The position numbers and the translations under genes are program-made. 64,000 bases of DNA from WTJH01 sp049598145 (lineage in GTDB: Bacteria > Bacteroidota > Bacteroidia > Flavobacteriales > Flavobacteriaceae). Location: the NCBI GenBank assembly GCA_049598145.1, contig JBMYNJ010000003.1, positions 1-64,000 of the forward strand. The letters run 5' to 3'. Shown here piece by piece: positions 35,143 to 44,276 of the stretch (positions within the stretch are counted from its first letter, which is position 1; every line of letters begins with the position of its first letter). The notes under the pieces are model-generated. The model saw only the letters and a list, made by a program, of their open reading frames with translations, was not told where the DNA came from and ran no database searches.

Positions 35143-36426
35143 ATGCCCATTCCTTTAGCCGAACGGATGCGACCCAAAACATTGACCGATTATGTCGGAC
35201 AAAGCCACCTGGTTGGGCCTGAAGGAACTTTCCAACAAATGCTCACCGCAGGCACCCTCCCCTCATTGATCTTATGGGGCCCACCAGGAGTTGGGAAAAC
35301 TACCCTAGCCCAAATTTTAGCCCAGGAAAGCAAACGCCCTTTCCATGCGCTTTCCGCCATTCATTCCGGAGTAAAAGAACTTCGTGAGGTCATTCAGAGT
35401 GCCGAAAATCAAGGCGCTTTGTTTCAACAATCCCCCGTGGTGTTCGTAGATGAAATTCACCGCTTTTCCAAGAGTCAGCAAGATGCCCTTTTAGGCGCAG
35501 TAGAAAAAGGGATCATCACCCTAATCGGAGCGACCACCGAAAATCCCAGTTTTGAAGTGATCAATGCCTTGTTGTCTCGCTGTCAGGTCTATACCCTAAA
35601 ACCACTGGAGGATAAAGATTTATTGCATGTATTAGAAAAGGCGATTGCTGAGGATTCGGAACTTAAAGACTACACAATTGAGCTAAAAGAAAGTTCAGCC
35701 CTGATCCATCTTTCAGGAGGGGACGCCCGAAAGTTATTATCCTTATTAGAATTAGCTGTTTTTGCAGGAACAAAGGAAGCTCCCATTCAAATCACGGACC
35801 AATCGATCAAAGCACTAACGGCCAATCAGCCATTGATGTTTGATAAAAAAGGAGATTTTCACTACGATATTATTTCGGCCTTTATCAAATCGATTCGCGG
35901 TTCCGATCCTAATGCAGCCGTTTATTGGCTCGCCCGTATGATTGAGGCAGGAGAAGACCCTAAATTTATAGCACGTCGAATGATCATTGCTGCCTCGGAG
36001 GACATCGGTAACGCCAACCCCACGGCATTGGTATTGGCCACCAATACGTTTCAGGCAGTTCAGGCAGTAGGATTTCCCGAAGCTCGAATTATTTTAAGCC
36101 AATGCGCCCTTTATTTAGCCACTTCTGCAAAGAGTAATGCCGCCTATCAGGCGATCAAAAATGCCCAAAAAATCGTTCGGGAAACTCAAAATCTTGGGGT
36201 TCCTTTACACTTATGTAATGCCCCGACGGAACTGATGAAACGCCAAGGGAAGGGAATAGGCTATCAATATCCGCATGACCATCCGGATAATTTTATTCCA
36301 CAACAATACTTACCCGAAGAAATCGAAGATCAAATTCTTTACGCTCCCGGTAATAATCCCAGAGAAGCAGAAATCCTGAAAAAGCTCCGGCAGCAATGGA
36401 AAGGACGCTATAATTATGATGGATAA
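35143..36426 (+). CDS. rarA: Replication-associated recombination protein A (MgsA/RarA AAA+ ATPase)
   Basis: Clamp-loader-like AAA+ ATPase that acts at stalled replication forks. The 427-aa product has LAERMRPKTLTDYVGQSHLV, Walker A LWGPPGVGKTTLAQIL, Walker B PVVFVDEIHRFSKSQQD and the sensor I region TLIGATTENPSFEV. The C-terminal tetramerisation part contains FIKSIRGSDPNAAVYWLARM. The frame can be opened to 35080, inside rlmB, but ATG at 35143 gives the usual start. It is probably co-transcribed with rlmB and converges on trkH with a 3-nt gap. Confidence 0.93.
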   Translation: MPIPLAERMRPKTLTDYVGQSHLVGPEGTFQQMLTAGTLPSLILWGPPGVGKTTLAQILAQESKRPFHALSAIHSGVKELREVIQSAENQGALFQQSPVVFVDEIHRFSKSQQDALLGAVEKGIITLIGATTENPSFEVINALLSRCQVYTLKPLEDKDLLHVLEKAIAEDSELKDYTIELKESSALIHLSGGDARKLLSLLELAVFAGTKEAPIQITDQSIKALTANQPLMFDKKGDFHYDIISAFIKSIRGSDPNAAVYWLARMIEAGEDPKFIARRMIIAASEDIGNANPTALVLATNTFQAVQAVGFPEARIILSQCALYLATSAKSNAAYQAIKNAQKIVRETQNLGVPLHLCNAPTELMKRQGKGIGYQYPHDHPDNFIPQQYLPEEIEDQILYAPGNNPREAEILKKLRQQWKGRYNYDG

Positions 36427-36429
36427 GGC

Positions 36430-37923
36430 TTAGAATTTCCGCCAAAAGAACGGTGAAAAAATAATAAGGACCGTAAACAATTCTAAACGCCCGATCAACA
36501 TAAGGAAGGATGCCCAGAACTTCCCTCCCACAGGAAGAGCCGCATAGTTGGCGCTGGGGCCAAAATCGCCTAAGGCAGGGCCCACATTCCCTAAAGTGGA
36601 AGCTGCAAGTCCGGCCGCTGAATCAAAACTCAGGCCCATGGCACCAAAACCCAATGCCCCCACGATAAAGGAAATCATATACAAGATAAAAAAGGCCAGG
36701 ATCGTATAGGTAATATCCGTTCCTACCGTTCGGTTGTTGTAGCGCACCTGAATGATCGCGTTGGGATGAAGTGCCCGTTTAAATTCTAAAAATCCATTTT
36801 TGATCATCATCAGGTGGCGCACCACTTTAATCCCTCCCGAAGTAGAACCAGCCGACCCCCCCAAAAACATCAATCCAAAAAAGAATAAGGTCAAAAAGCC
36901 TCCCCACAACGTGAAGTCGGCCGTCGAAAATCCTGTAGTGGTCACTACAGCCACCACCTGAAAAAGGGCATGTCGGAATCTGCTCTCCAAAGCCCCCCAG
37001 GGTTGACGATCAACAAAATGAGAAAGGTCTGCCCCTATACCCGACTGCCAGGCATAAACAAAAGCAATAGTTGTAAAAACTGCTAAAAATCCGAGGTAGG
37101 TTTTAAATTCTTCATCCTTAAAGATTTTTCGAAATTGACCGGTAAAAGCGAAGTAACTCAACACAAAATTACTGCCGGCTAAAATCATAAAAAAGACAGT
37201 GATGTATTGAATCCAAGGAAAATCGTTCCAATGAGCTAAACTCGAATTTTTAGTGGAAAACCCTCCTGTAGAAAGGGTACTCATGGCGTGGTTTACAGCG
37301 TCGAAAAGGCTCATCCCAGCACTCCACAACAAAAGTGCATTGAGCGTGGTAAATAGCACATAAATCAACCAAAGACGTTTGGCCGTATCTGTAATTCTAG
37401 GGTGAAGTTTATCGCTACTCGGACCTGGAGCTTCAGCCGTAAATAACTGCATTCCACCGATCCCTAACAGGGGTAAAATCGCCAAGGCCAAAACAATGAT
37501 TCCCATCCCACCAATCCAATGCGTGGTACTTCTCCAAAACAAAATCCCTTTGGGAACTTTTTCGATTTCAGTTAATATCGTCGCTCCAGTGGTGGTAAAT
37601 CCAGACATAGATTCAAAGAAGGCATCGGTGAAATTTGGGATAGCTCCGCTGAACAAATAAGGTAAAGTCCCTGAAAGACTCATCAAGAGCCAACCGCAAC
37701 TCACTATGATATACCCGTCGCGTTTGGCCAATTGCCGGTTATTGTTCCGCATACTAACAATCAACAGCCCTCCCAAACCCAAAGCAGTAAAGGCTGCGAG
37801 AAGGATCGCTAAGGTTTGCTGGTCTTCCATAAAAAAACTTACCCCTGATGCTAACAACATAAAACCGCCGTTAAAGCAGAGCAAAACCCCCATTAAATAC
37901 AATATGATCTTGGAGTGAAGCAT
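36430..37923 (-). CDS. trkH: Potassium uptake protein, TrkH/KtrB type membrane subunit
   Basis: Inner-membrane potassium channel-like subunit that needs the TrkA protein encoded just upstream. The 497-aa protein has four repeated M1-P-M2 units with filter-like segments such as SGFTTTGATIL, STLSTGGFSTKNSS, TTTGFSTADF and ASTLGNVGPALGDFG. It ends with LFTVLIIFSPFFWRKF. An in-frame TTG at 37944 would overlap trkA. ATG at 37923 lies one base after the trkA stop and is preferred. Confidence 0.93.
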   Translation of the reverse strand: MLHSKIILYLMGVLLCFNGGFMLLASGVSFFMEDQQTLAILLAAFTALGLGGLLIVSMRNNNRQLAKRDGYIIVSCGWLLMSLSGTLPYLFSGAIPNFTDAFFESMSGFTTTGATILTEIEKVPKGILFWRSTTHWIGGMGIIVLALAILPLLGIGGMQLFTAEAPGPSSDKLHPRITDTAKRLWLIYVLFTTLNALLLWSAGMSLFDAVNHAMSTLSTGGFSTKNSSLAHWNDFPWIQYITVFFMILAGSNFVLSYFAFTGQFRKIFKDEEFKTYLGFLAVFTTIAFVYAWQSGIGADLSHFVDRQPWGALESRFRHALFQVVAVVTTTGFSTADFTLWGGFLTLFFFGLMFLGGSAGSTSGGIKVVRHLMMIKNGFLEFKRALHPNAIIQVRYNNRTVGTDITYTILAFFILYMISFIVGALGFGAMGLSFDSAAGLAASTLGNVGPALGDFGPSANYAALPVGGKFWASFLMLIGRLELFTVLIIFSPFFWRKF

Positions 37924-37924
37924 C

Positions 37925-39274
37925 TTATAAGAATAAGCTTTCAATTCGCTTAATCGCCTTGGGCAAACAGCACACCACTACCCGATCGCCTGCTTCGATT
38001 TTGTAATCTCCCAAAGCAATGATTCCCTTGCCGTTTTTAATGACTCCGCCAATGGTAGCCGTTCGTGGGAAATCTAAATCACGAATACAGTAGTTGACCA
38101 CCTTGGAGTGTGGCTGCACTTGAAATTCTAATATTTCGGCATTAAGATTGTTTAGGGTCGTCATATCCAATACTTCACCTCGGCGAATATACCGGAAGAT
38201 CGTATTGGCCGTTAAAAGTTTTTTATTGATTAATGTATCAATGCCGATCGACTGTGACAGTTCAAAATAGTCCATGTTTTCCACCAAAGCAATGGTCTTG
38301 TGAACCGACTTCGATTTGGCCATTAAACACGACATAATATTGGTCTCTGAATTGTGTGTCACGGCAATGAAGGCATCCATATTTTCAATGGCTTCTTCTT
38401 CTAGCAATTCCACAGTTCTACCGTCTCCGTGAACCACCATTGCATTGGACAAACGATCGGCCAGGTCGATGGCTTTACTTTTATCTTTTTCAATCAGGGT
38501 AACGTTGAACTTTTTTTCGCTCAAAAGTTTAGCCGCATGAAAGCCGATATTCCCTCCCCCTAAAATCATGACATTTTTGATCTGCGTATGACTCTTCCCC
38601 GTAAGGTTGAGCAACTCGGAGCCTCCTTTTTCATCCGTGATAAAAAAGGCGTGATCTCCCGCTTCAAAAATCGTATCCCCACGAGGAATCATGGTAAACT
38701 GAGTTCCACGTCTTTGGATAGCAATAGGCATAAAGTGGACATCTGAAAAAAGAGATGCCGCCTCTTGTACCGACTTTCCTACAAAAGGAACTCCTTGTCC
38801 GATGGTAGTCCCCAAAAGATTTAAAGCACCGTCTTCAAACACATAACTGTTCGTAAAAGCCGACTGATCCAACAGACGCTCAATTTCATCACAAGCCAAA
38901 TTTTCGGGTGAAATTAAATCATCAATCCCCATGGCCTTAAAATCAATCTGGCATTGATTAGAGACATATTCAAACGAAGATATACGGGCGATGGTTCGCT
39001 TGGCTCCCAACTGTTTGGCTAAAGCACAAATGGTGATATTCATAGACTCCTCAGAAGTCACGGCAATAAACAAATCTGAACTGTAAACATCCGCCTCTTG
39101 TAAAATGGATAATCCACTGGCATTTCCACGAATAGTTTTAATATCCAGATGCGTTTCGGCATAATGCAATCGGTCTTTCTCCGTATCAATTAAAGTAATA
39201 TCCAAAGCCTCATAGGAAAGCAACTTGGCTAAATGGAAGCCTACTTCTCCGGCACCGGCAATAACTATTTTCAT
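37925..39274 (-). CDS. trkA: Trk system potassium transport regulator TrkA
   Basis: Cytoplasmic gating subunit that binds nucleotides and controls TrkH. The 449-aa protein has two tandem RCK units. Each has a Rossmann fold (MKIVIAGAGEVGFHLAKLLS at the start, and VMILGGGNIGFHAAKLLSEK near residue 230) followed by a TrkA-C domain. The trkH gene follows directly, so both are probably one operon. The start codon lies 58 nt upstream of a small dyad in the divergent region with ubiE. Confidence 0.94.
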   Translation of the reverse strand: MKIVIAGAGEVGFHLAKLLSYEALDITLIDTEKDRLHYAETHLDIKTIRGNASGLSILQEADVYSSDLFIAVTSEESMNITICALAKQLGAKRTIARISSFEYVSNQCQIDFKAMGIDDLISPENLACDEIERLLDQSAFTNSYVFEDGALNLLGTTIGQGVPFVGKSVQEAASLFSDVHFMPIAIQRRGTQFTMIPRGDTIFEAGDHAFFITDEKGGSELLNLTGKSHTQIKNVMILGGGNIGFHAAKLLSEKKFNVTLIEKDKSKAIDLADRLSNAMVVHGDGRTVELLEEEAIENMDAFIAVTHNSETNIMSCLMAKSKSVHKTIALVENMDYFELSQSIGIDTLINKKLLTANTIFRYIRRGEVLDMTTLNNLNAEILEFQVQPHSKVVNYCIRDLDFPRTATIGGVIKNGKGIIALGDYKIEAGDRVVVCCLPKAIKRIESLFL

Positions 39275-39305
39275 AAACTTTTGAACTGAACTACAGAAAT
39301 GAGCA

Positions 39306-39320
39306 ACTCCAAGTTGGAGT
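39306..39320. repeat. Short dyad between trkA and ubiE
   Basis: ACTCCAA-G-TTGGAGT, 7 bp per arm with a one-base centre, in the divergent gap. It is too tight for a hairpin and has no T run. It could be a binding site for a dimeric regulator. Confidence 0.3.
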
Positions 39321-39438
39321 GCATGAGATTATATGATTCTTCTGATCGGAATACCATTCAATCGGCTAAGAGAGTTCAAATATACTTCCTTTTTAAAAGG
39401 AAACCCAATGGACCGCTCCCAAACCCTCAAGAATGCCC

Positions 39439-39446
39439 TATATTTG
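39439..39446 (+). promoter_or_regulatory. -7 promoter box of ubiE
   Basis: TATATTTG is an exact TAnnTTTG match and ends 6 nt before the ATG at 39453. This decides the start against an in-frame ATG 40 codons upstream and suggests a leaderless or near-leaderless mRNA. No -33 TTG is seen. Confidence 0.6.
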
Positions 39447-39452
39447 CAGCCT

Positions 39453-40187
39453 ATGAAAAAGCCTGTAAAACCTTACGCAGCAAAGGAAACCTCCAAAAAA
39501 ATCCAAGTTCAACAAATGTTCGACGGAATCTCGGATCGATACGATCAACTCAACCGTGTGATCAGTTTTGGAATTGATATTCGTTGGCGCCAAATATTAA
39601 TCCAAAAGGTATTAGAGCAACAGCCGAAAAAAGTACTGGATGTAGCCACCGGAACAGGAGACCTCGCACTTGCTTTAGCCCAAAAAAACAATCAAATCGA
39701 TATTACTGGACTCGATATTTCTGCTGGGATGCTCGATTTGGGGAAAGAAAAGGTCTTACAAGCCCAAAAATCGAAACAAATACAAATGATTCTCGGCGAT
39801 TCGGAGGACCTCCCTTTCGAAGACCATAGTTTCGATGGGGTCATGGTGGCCTTTGGCGTTCGAAATTTTGAAAATTTAGATCTGGGATTGCAAGAAATTT
39901 ATCGGGTCTTAAAACCGGGAGGACAGTTAACCATTCTGGAGACCTCTGTCCCGCAGCAGTGGTTTTTCCGTCTGGGGTATCGCATCTATACCGGCGGGAT
40001 TATGCCCATCATCGGTCGGCTATTCTCCAGCGATAAAAATGCTTACAGCTATCTTTCCGATTCTGCTGCCTCATTTCCCTATGGGGAAGCTTTCAACAAT
40101 ATTTTGATTAAAAATGGGTTTATAGAGGTAAAGGATTATCCCCAAACCTTAGGGGTGGCATCTATCTACTGTGCATCGAAAACCTAA
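39453..40187 (+). CDS. ubiE: Demethylmenaquinone methyltransferase
   Basis: SAM-dependent enzyme for the last step of menaquinone synthesis, the C-methylation of demethylmenaquinone. The 244-aa product, MKKPVKPYAAKETSKKIQV..., has the UbiE/Coq5 pattern MFDGISDRYDQLNRVISFG, SAM motif I VLDVATGTGDLALALA, VAFGVRNFENLDLGLQEIYR and VLKPGGQLTILE. A longer frame from 39333 would run through the promoter. porT overlaps its last 17 bases. Confidence 0.94.
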   Translation: MKKPVKPYAAKETSKKIQVQQMFDGISDRYDQLNRVISFGIDIRWRQILIQKVLEQQPKKVLDVATGTGDLALALAQKNNQIDITGLDISAGMLDLGKEKVLQAQKSKQIQMILGDSEDLPFEDHSFDGVMVAFGVRNFENLDLGLQEIYRVLKPGGQLTILETSVPQQWFFRLGYRIYTGGIMPIIGRLFSSDKNAYSYLSDSAASFPYGEAFNNILIKNGFIEVKDYPQTLGVASIYCASKT

Positions 40188-40941
40188 CATAAAAACACTC
40201 TTCTTTTGTTTGGCCATGATTGGCCTTAAGGCCTGGGGGCAATACCCCACCGTTCGGGAACGGATCACAAACCTCCCCGTTTTCGACGATCGGTTTTTAC
40301 ATTACGGCTATTTTTTAGGCGTAAATCAATACGACTTTAAATTCCAATATGTAGATGATTTTTACAAGGCTAATCAGGAATATACAGAGCGGACCGACAT
40401 TATCGTGGAGCAAAGCACAGGCTTTCAGGTGGGTTTAATTGGAGACATGCGATTGGCTTCCTTTGCGAATTTAAGGATTGAGCCAGGGCTTTATTACAAC
40501 CAGCGGAACTTGGTCTATCCTGAAAATTTTGGCTTGGATGAGGAAACCGATCGTTTTCGGGAAGTCAAATCAACTAACATACGTTTGCCTCTGGTTTTAA
40601 AATTGAGTGCCAAACGAATCAATAATTTTCGTCCGTTTGTATTGGTCGGTGCTGCCATGGAATTCGATTTGTCCTCCAATGAAAAAAATAGAGACGACAA
40701 TACCAGTGGAATTTTCCGGACCACGGCCCAAAACCTGACCTATGAATTGGGATTTGGTTTCGATTTTTATCTGTTTTATTTTAAGTTCTCACCTTCCATC
40801 CGAGGCATATTTATGATTAATGACCAATTGGTACAGGATACCCAACCCAATGGAGCTCCAAATAACTGGCGAAGTCCCTGGACCGGTTGGCTGAAACAGA
40901 TGCAAACCCGGGGAATCGTACTTACCCTAACTTTTGAGTAA
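40171..40941 (+). CDS. porT: Type IX secretion/gliding outer-membrane protein PorT
   Basis: Component of the T9SS that exports surface and secreted cargo in Bacteroidota. The 256-aa product has a signal peptide (to about residue 24, KAWGQ) and an outer-membrane beta-barrel pattern: HYGYFLGVNQYDFKFQYVDD, NLRIEPGLYYNQRNLVYP, RLPLVLKLSAKRINNFRPFV. It ends in aromatic strands (RGIVLTLTFE). Start is GTG at 40171, within the end of ubiE. The ubiE-porT order is common in flavobacteria and supports the call. Confidence 0.85.
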   Translation: MHRKPNIKTLFFCLAMIGLKAWGQYPTVRERITNLPVFDDRFLHYGYFLGVNQYDFKFQYVDDFYKANQEYTERTDIIVEQSTGFQVGLIGDMRLASFANLRIEPGLYYNQRNLVYPENFGLDEETDRFREVKSTNIRLPLVLKLSAKRINNFRPFVLVGAAMEFDLSSNEKNRDDNTSGIFRTTAQNLTYELGFGFDFYLFYFKFSPSIRGIFMINDQLVQDTQPNGAPNNWRSPWTGWLKQMQTRGIVLTLTFE

Positions 40942-40946
40942 ATCGC

Positions 40947-41657
40947 TTACATACGTAGCTGAGCCAAAAAAATCCCCAAAGCAGTGGCCACATTGAGGCT
41001 ATCAATAGGATTTTCAGGATCGTATTTTGGAATGGTAACCCTATGATCCAATCGGGACAATAAATCGGAAGAAATCCCATGAGACTCACTTCCCATCAAG
41101 AGGACTCCTTCCTTAGGAATAGCCATTTCGGGTAGAGGACTCCCATCCAAAACGGCCCCCAAAACCCTGAAATTTGTAGCTTGTAGAAAATCAACCAAAT
41201 CCGTGTAAAGGCATTCTACACGTCCGAGCGACCCCATACATGCTTGCACTACCTTAGGATTAAAACAATCCACGGTCTGAGGGGAACAATAAATTTTTTT
41301 GACACCAAACCAATCGCACAAACGAATGATGGTTCCCAGATTTCCTGGATCGGCAACTGAATCTAAAGCGACTACCCATCCCTTTGGGGGAACCTTCTGT
41401 ACTTTAGGCAACTGAAAAACTCCAAAATAGGGACTCGGATTTTTTAAAAACGTGAGTTGTTCCATTTGACGCAACGCAATGGTTTGGGCTTCCCATCGAG
41501 GGGCTTCTAAAGTCGAAAACAACGCATCAATGGCATAGCCAGCAGCTACAAATCCTTCGATACATTTTTGGCCTTCGGCTACAAACAAGCCTTCCGAAGA
41601 ACGGTATTTCTTTTGCTGTAGTTTTTTAAATCGTTGGATTTGTTTTTTTGTCAGCAT
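40947..41657 (-). CDS. TrmH/SpoU-family RNA 2'-O-methyltransferase
   Basis: SPOUT-class RNA methyltransferase of 236 aa; the exact RNA target cannot be read from the sequence. An N-terminal substrate-binding part (KLQQKKYRSSEGLFVAEGQK) precedes the catalytic motifs VALDSVADPGNLGTIIRLCD, VLLMGSESHGISSDL and PIDSLNVATALGIFL. It converges on porT with a 5-nt gap. Its start lies next to the divergent tamL promoter. Confidence 0.88.
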   Translation of the reverse strand: MLTKKQIQRFKKLQQKKYRSSEGLFVAEGQKCIEGFVAAGYAIDALFSTLEAPRWEAQTIALRQMEQLTFLKNPSPYFGVFQLPKVQKVPPKGWVVALDSVADPGNLGTIIRLCDWFGVKKIYCSPQTVDCFNPKVVQACMGSLGRVECLYTDLVDFLQATNFRVLGAVLDGSPLPEMAIPKEGVLLMGSESHGISSDLLSRLDHRVTIPKYDPENPIDSLNVATALGIFLAQLRM

Positions 41658-41667
41658 AGAAAAGGCT

Positions 41668-41675
41668 TAATTTTG
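41668..41675 (+). promoter_or_regulatory. -7 promoter box of tamL
   Basis: TAATTTTG matches TAnnTTTG exactly. A transcript from here begins after about 41680, which excludes the in-frame codon at 41634 as the tamL start and favours TTG at 41700. A TTG lies 17 nt upstream (41648-41650). Confidence 0.55.
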
Positions 41676-41699
41676 AGTTTTAGTCCAGCGGACCAGGCC

Positions 41700-44243
41700 T
41701 TGAGAACAATCACAACAAAAATAGGGTTAATTCTTTTCGTGGGGAGCCTCTTTTATGGGTGTAGTGTAACCCAAAAGATTCCTGCAGATAAACAGTGGGT
41801 AGACCGTATCGAATATACCTTAAACGATACCCTCGTTCCTCAGCGTAAACTCAAAGTGCCTCCGAGTGATTATGTTCCTAATAAAAGAATTTTAGGAATA
41901 CCTTTGGGAGCATTGACTTATCAACAAGTAAGTGCAAAGCCTGAAGAAGACTTCCAAAGATGGTTGCTTAAAAAACCTAAACGTCAGGCCCGCCTTCAAA
42001 AATGGTGGTCTCAAAAACAAGTGGACGTTTTGGAGCGCTACTACACCCGTGGGGTAACACTGGTTCAAAATTTAGGAGAAGTTCCTACACTTATAGACAC
42101 TTCTAAAATTGAAAAACGCACAGAAGAATTACAGCAATACTACAAGGGATTAGGCTTTTTAGATGCCCAAGTAGATTATACGATCGATAGTATTGCACCC
42201 AAAAAAGCAACATTAACGTATCATATCGATACCGACCGACAATATACGATTGGACAGTACAAAATTCAGATCGACTCCGAGGCTTTGGACAGTTTATATT
42301 ATACCAGAGACAATCGCCCATTGGTAAATTCGGGACAAGCCTTTGAACCGCGATTGTTGGAATTGGAGCGTAAAAGATTGATTCAATTTTTTAGAAACCA
42401 CGGGGTCTTTAATTTTCAAAGCCCTTCTGTTCGCTATCAGGCAGCGATTGATAGTTTAGGTTTGGATACCACAATAGACCTCACGTTGAAAGTCGGAAAT
42501 TTGCAAATTCGTGCCAACGATACTTTAATCACAAATACCTATCGGACTTACCCCATTAAATCCATCGCGCTCTACATCGATCAAAATAAAGAGGGAGTGG
42601 CACTCTATCAACCCTTTTATCAACAAGACAATATCTCAATTTATGCTCAAGGAAAACTGCGCTATCGACCACAAGCCTTACTGCGTGGATTGTTTATGAA
42701 GCCCGGGGATCTCTACAGCGACCGGGATCGAAATTTAAGCTATCGCTATTTCTCCAAGCTGCAAAATTTTAAATATCCCAGTATTGGATACCGTTTGCAC
42801 CCCGAAGACAGTACTCAGTTGGAGGCCCAGGTATTCCTGAATCCCAAAGAACGATTTTCCTTAGGGTTCGATTTAGATGTCTCGCATTCCAACATTCAGG
42901 ATGTAGGAATTGCCCTGGGAACCAATGCTCAAATTCGAAATACCTTTCGAAGAACCGAAATCCTAAAGTTTCAGGTAAAAGCCAATCTGGGGGCTTCACA
43001 AGATTTGGGAACTCAAAACAACCAATTCTTTAATCTTTTTGAATTGGGAGGAGATTTGAATTTAAATTTTCCTCATATTCGCCTTCCTTTCGGAAAAAAA
43101 GATTGGGTGTCCCGAGAAGCAAACCCCAATACACGAATGTCTTTAGGTATAGGGCTTCAACAGAATATTGGGCTGGATAAAGAATTTTATCGGGCCGGAT
43201 ATGAATTCAATTGGCAACCCCGGCCGGAGCTCAAACTCAGTTGGAAATGGTTGGATGCCTTGTATGTCAATAACCGGAATGCTGCAAACTACTTCAACGT
43301 ATACCGCAATAGTTTTCAACGTTTGGAAGAATTGGCTCAGCTCTATCCAAGACCCCAATACTTTGATGAGGACAATCGCCTATCGATCCCCGAGGGAGCC
43401 TCAAGTTTTATTTCCGATGTTCTTGGTGGTATCAATCCAATCGATCCAGATTCAGAAGATTATCGAGACCTCAACAATATTGCAGAACGGCGCAATCGCC
43501 TTTCTGCCAATAATTTAATCTTAGGAAGTAATTTCAACTTTTTCTATTCTACCAAACAAAACCTTTTGGATGAAAACTTTTGGCAAGCTCAGATTAAAAC
43601 CGAACTGGTAGGCAGCTTCCTAAACTGGGGACTGCAACGCTTCGATGCCGATCGAAATATCGATGGAGAATTTGTGATTGATGGAGTAGTTCCCTCCCGA
43701 TACGCCAAGGCGGAAGTCAACTATATTCGTCATTTGCGATTGGGAAAAACCATATGGGCTTTCCGTGCATTTGGGGGATTAGCTCTTCCGCTGGGAGATG
43801 CCAATTCGGTTCCCTTTGCCCGTTCTTTTTTTACAGGAGGATCGAACGAAAATCGCGGATGGAAGGTGTATCAGTTGGGGCCCGGAAGTTCCAATAACAA
43901 TAACGAATTCAATGAAGCCAACATGAAACTGGCCTTTAATGCCGAGTGCCGTTTCGATTTATTTGGTAAACTTAAAGGGGCCTTGTTTGCCGACTTGAGC
44001 AATATTTGGAACGTCCAAGACAATGTAACCGATCCGCGTATGCGTTTTGATGGTTGGCGGGATCTAGATGAACTAGCCTTAGCTACAGGCTTCGGACTGC
44101 GGTATGATTTTGACTTTTTTGTTTTCCGATTAGACACCGGCTTTAAAACCTATAATCCGGTCTATGCTCCAAGTCAAAGATGGGGAACTGACTTTGAACT
44201 CAAAAAGGCTGTTTTTAATATCGGAATTAATTATCCCTTTTAA
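41700..44243 (+). CDS. tamL: BamA/TamA-family outer-membrane lipoprotein (TamL-like)
   Basis: Omp85-family protein, probably the Bacteroidota TamL that works with a TamB-like partner in envelope assembly. The 847-aa product starts at TTG 41700 (LRTITTKIGLILFVGSLFYG, then CSVTQKIP). It has a lipoprotein-like signal peptide with Cys21 and relaxed lipobox. POTRA-like repeats occupy about residues 50-360 (YYKGLGFLDAQVDYTIDS is one). A large barrel follows, with RFSLGFDLDVSHSNIQDVGI and PFARSFFTGGSNENRGWK, and ends in FNIGINYPF. The tamB partner is not in the window. Confidence 0.85.
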   Translation: MRTITTKIGLILFVGSLFYGCSVTQKIPADKQWVDRIEYTLNDTLVPQRKLKVPPSDYVPNKRILGIPLGALTYQQVSAKPEEDFQRWLLKKPKRQARLQKWWSQKQVDVLERYYTRGVTLVQNLGEVPTLIDTSKIEKRTEELQQYYKGLGFLDAQVDYTIDSIAPKKATLTYHIDTDRQYTIGQYKIQIDSEALDSLYYTRDNRPLVNSGQAFEPRLLELERKRLIQFFRNHGVFNFQSPSVRYQAAIDSLGLDTTIDLTLKVGNLQIRANDTLITNTYRTYPIKSIALYIDQNKEGVALYQPFYQQDNISIYAQGKLRYRPQALLRGLFMKPGDLYSDRDRNLSYRYFSKLQNFKYPSIGYRLHPEDSTQLEAQVFLNPKERFSLGFDLDVSHSNIQDVGIALGTNAQIRNTFRRTEILKFQVKANLGASQDLGTQNNQFFNLFELGGDLNLNFPHIRLPFGKKDWVSREANPNTRMSLGIGLQQNIGLDKEFYRAGYEFNWQPRPELKLSWKWLDALYVNNRNAANYFNVYRNSFQRLEELAQLYPRPQYFDEDNRLSIPEGASSFISDVLGGINPIDPDSEDYRDLNNIAERRNRLSANNLILGSNFNFFYSTKQNLLDENFWQAQIKTELVGSFLNWGLQRFDADRNIDGEFVIDGVVPSRYAKAEVNYIRHLRLGKTIWAFRAFGGLALPLGDANSVPFARSFFTGGSNENRGWKVYQLGPGSSNNNNEFNEANMKLAFNAECRFDLFGKLKGALFADLSNIWNVQDNVTDPRMRFDGWRDLDELALATGFGLRYDFDFFVFRLDTGFKTYNPVYAPSQRWGTDFELKKAVFNIGINYPF

Positions 44244-44253
44244 GATAATCGTT

Positions 44254-44261
44254 TAATTTTG
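44254..44261 (+). promoter_or_regulatory. -7 promoter box of the aldolase gene
   Basis: TAATTTTG matches TAnnTTTG and ends 15 nt before ATG 44277. It overlaps the in-frame TTG at 44259, so that codon cannot be the start. Confidence 0.55.
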
Positions 44262-44276
44262 CCCAAAACCAAATGG

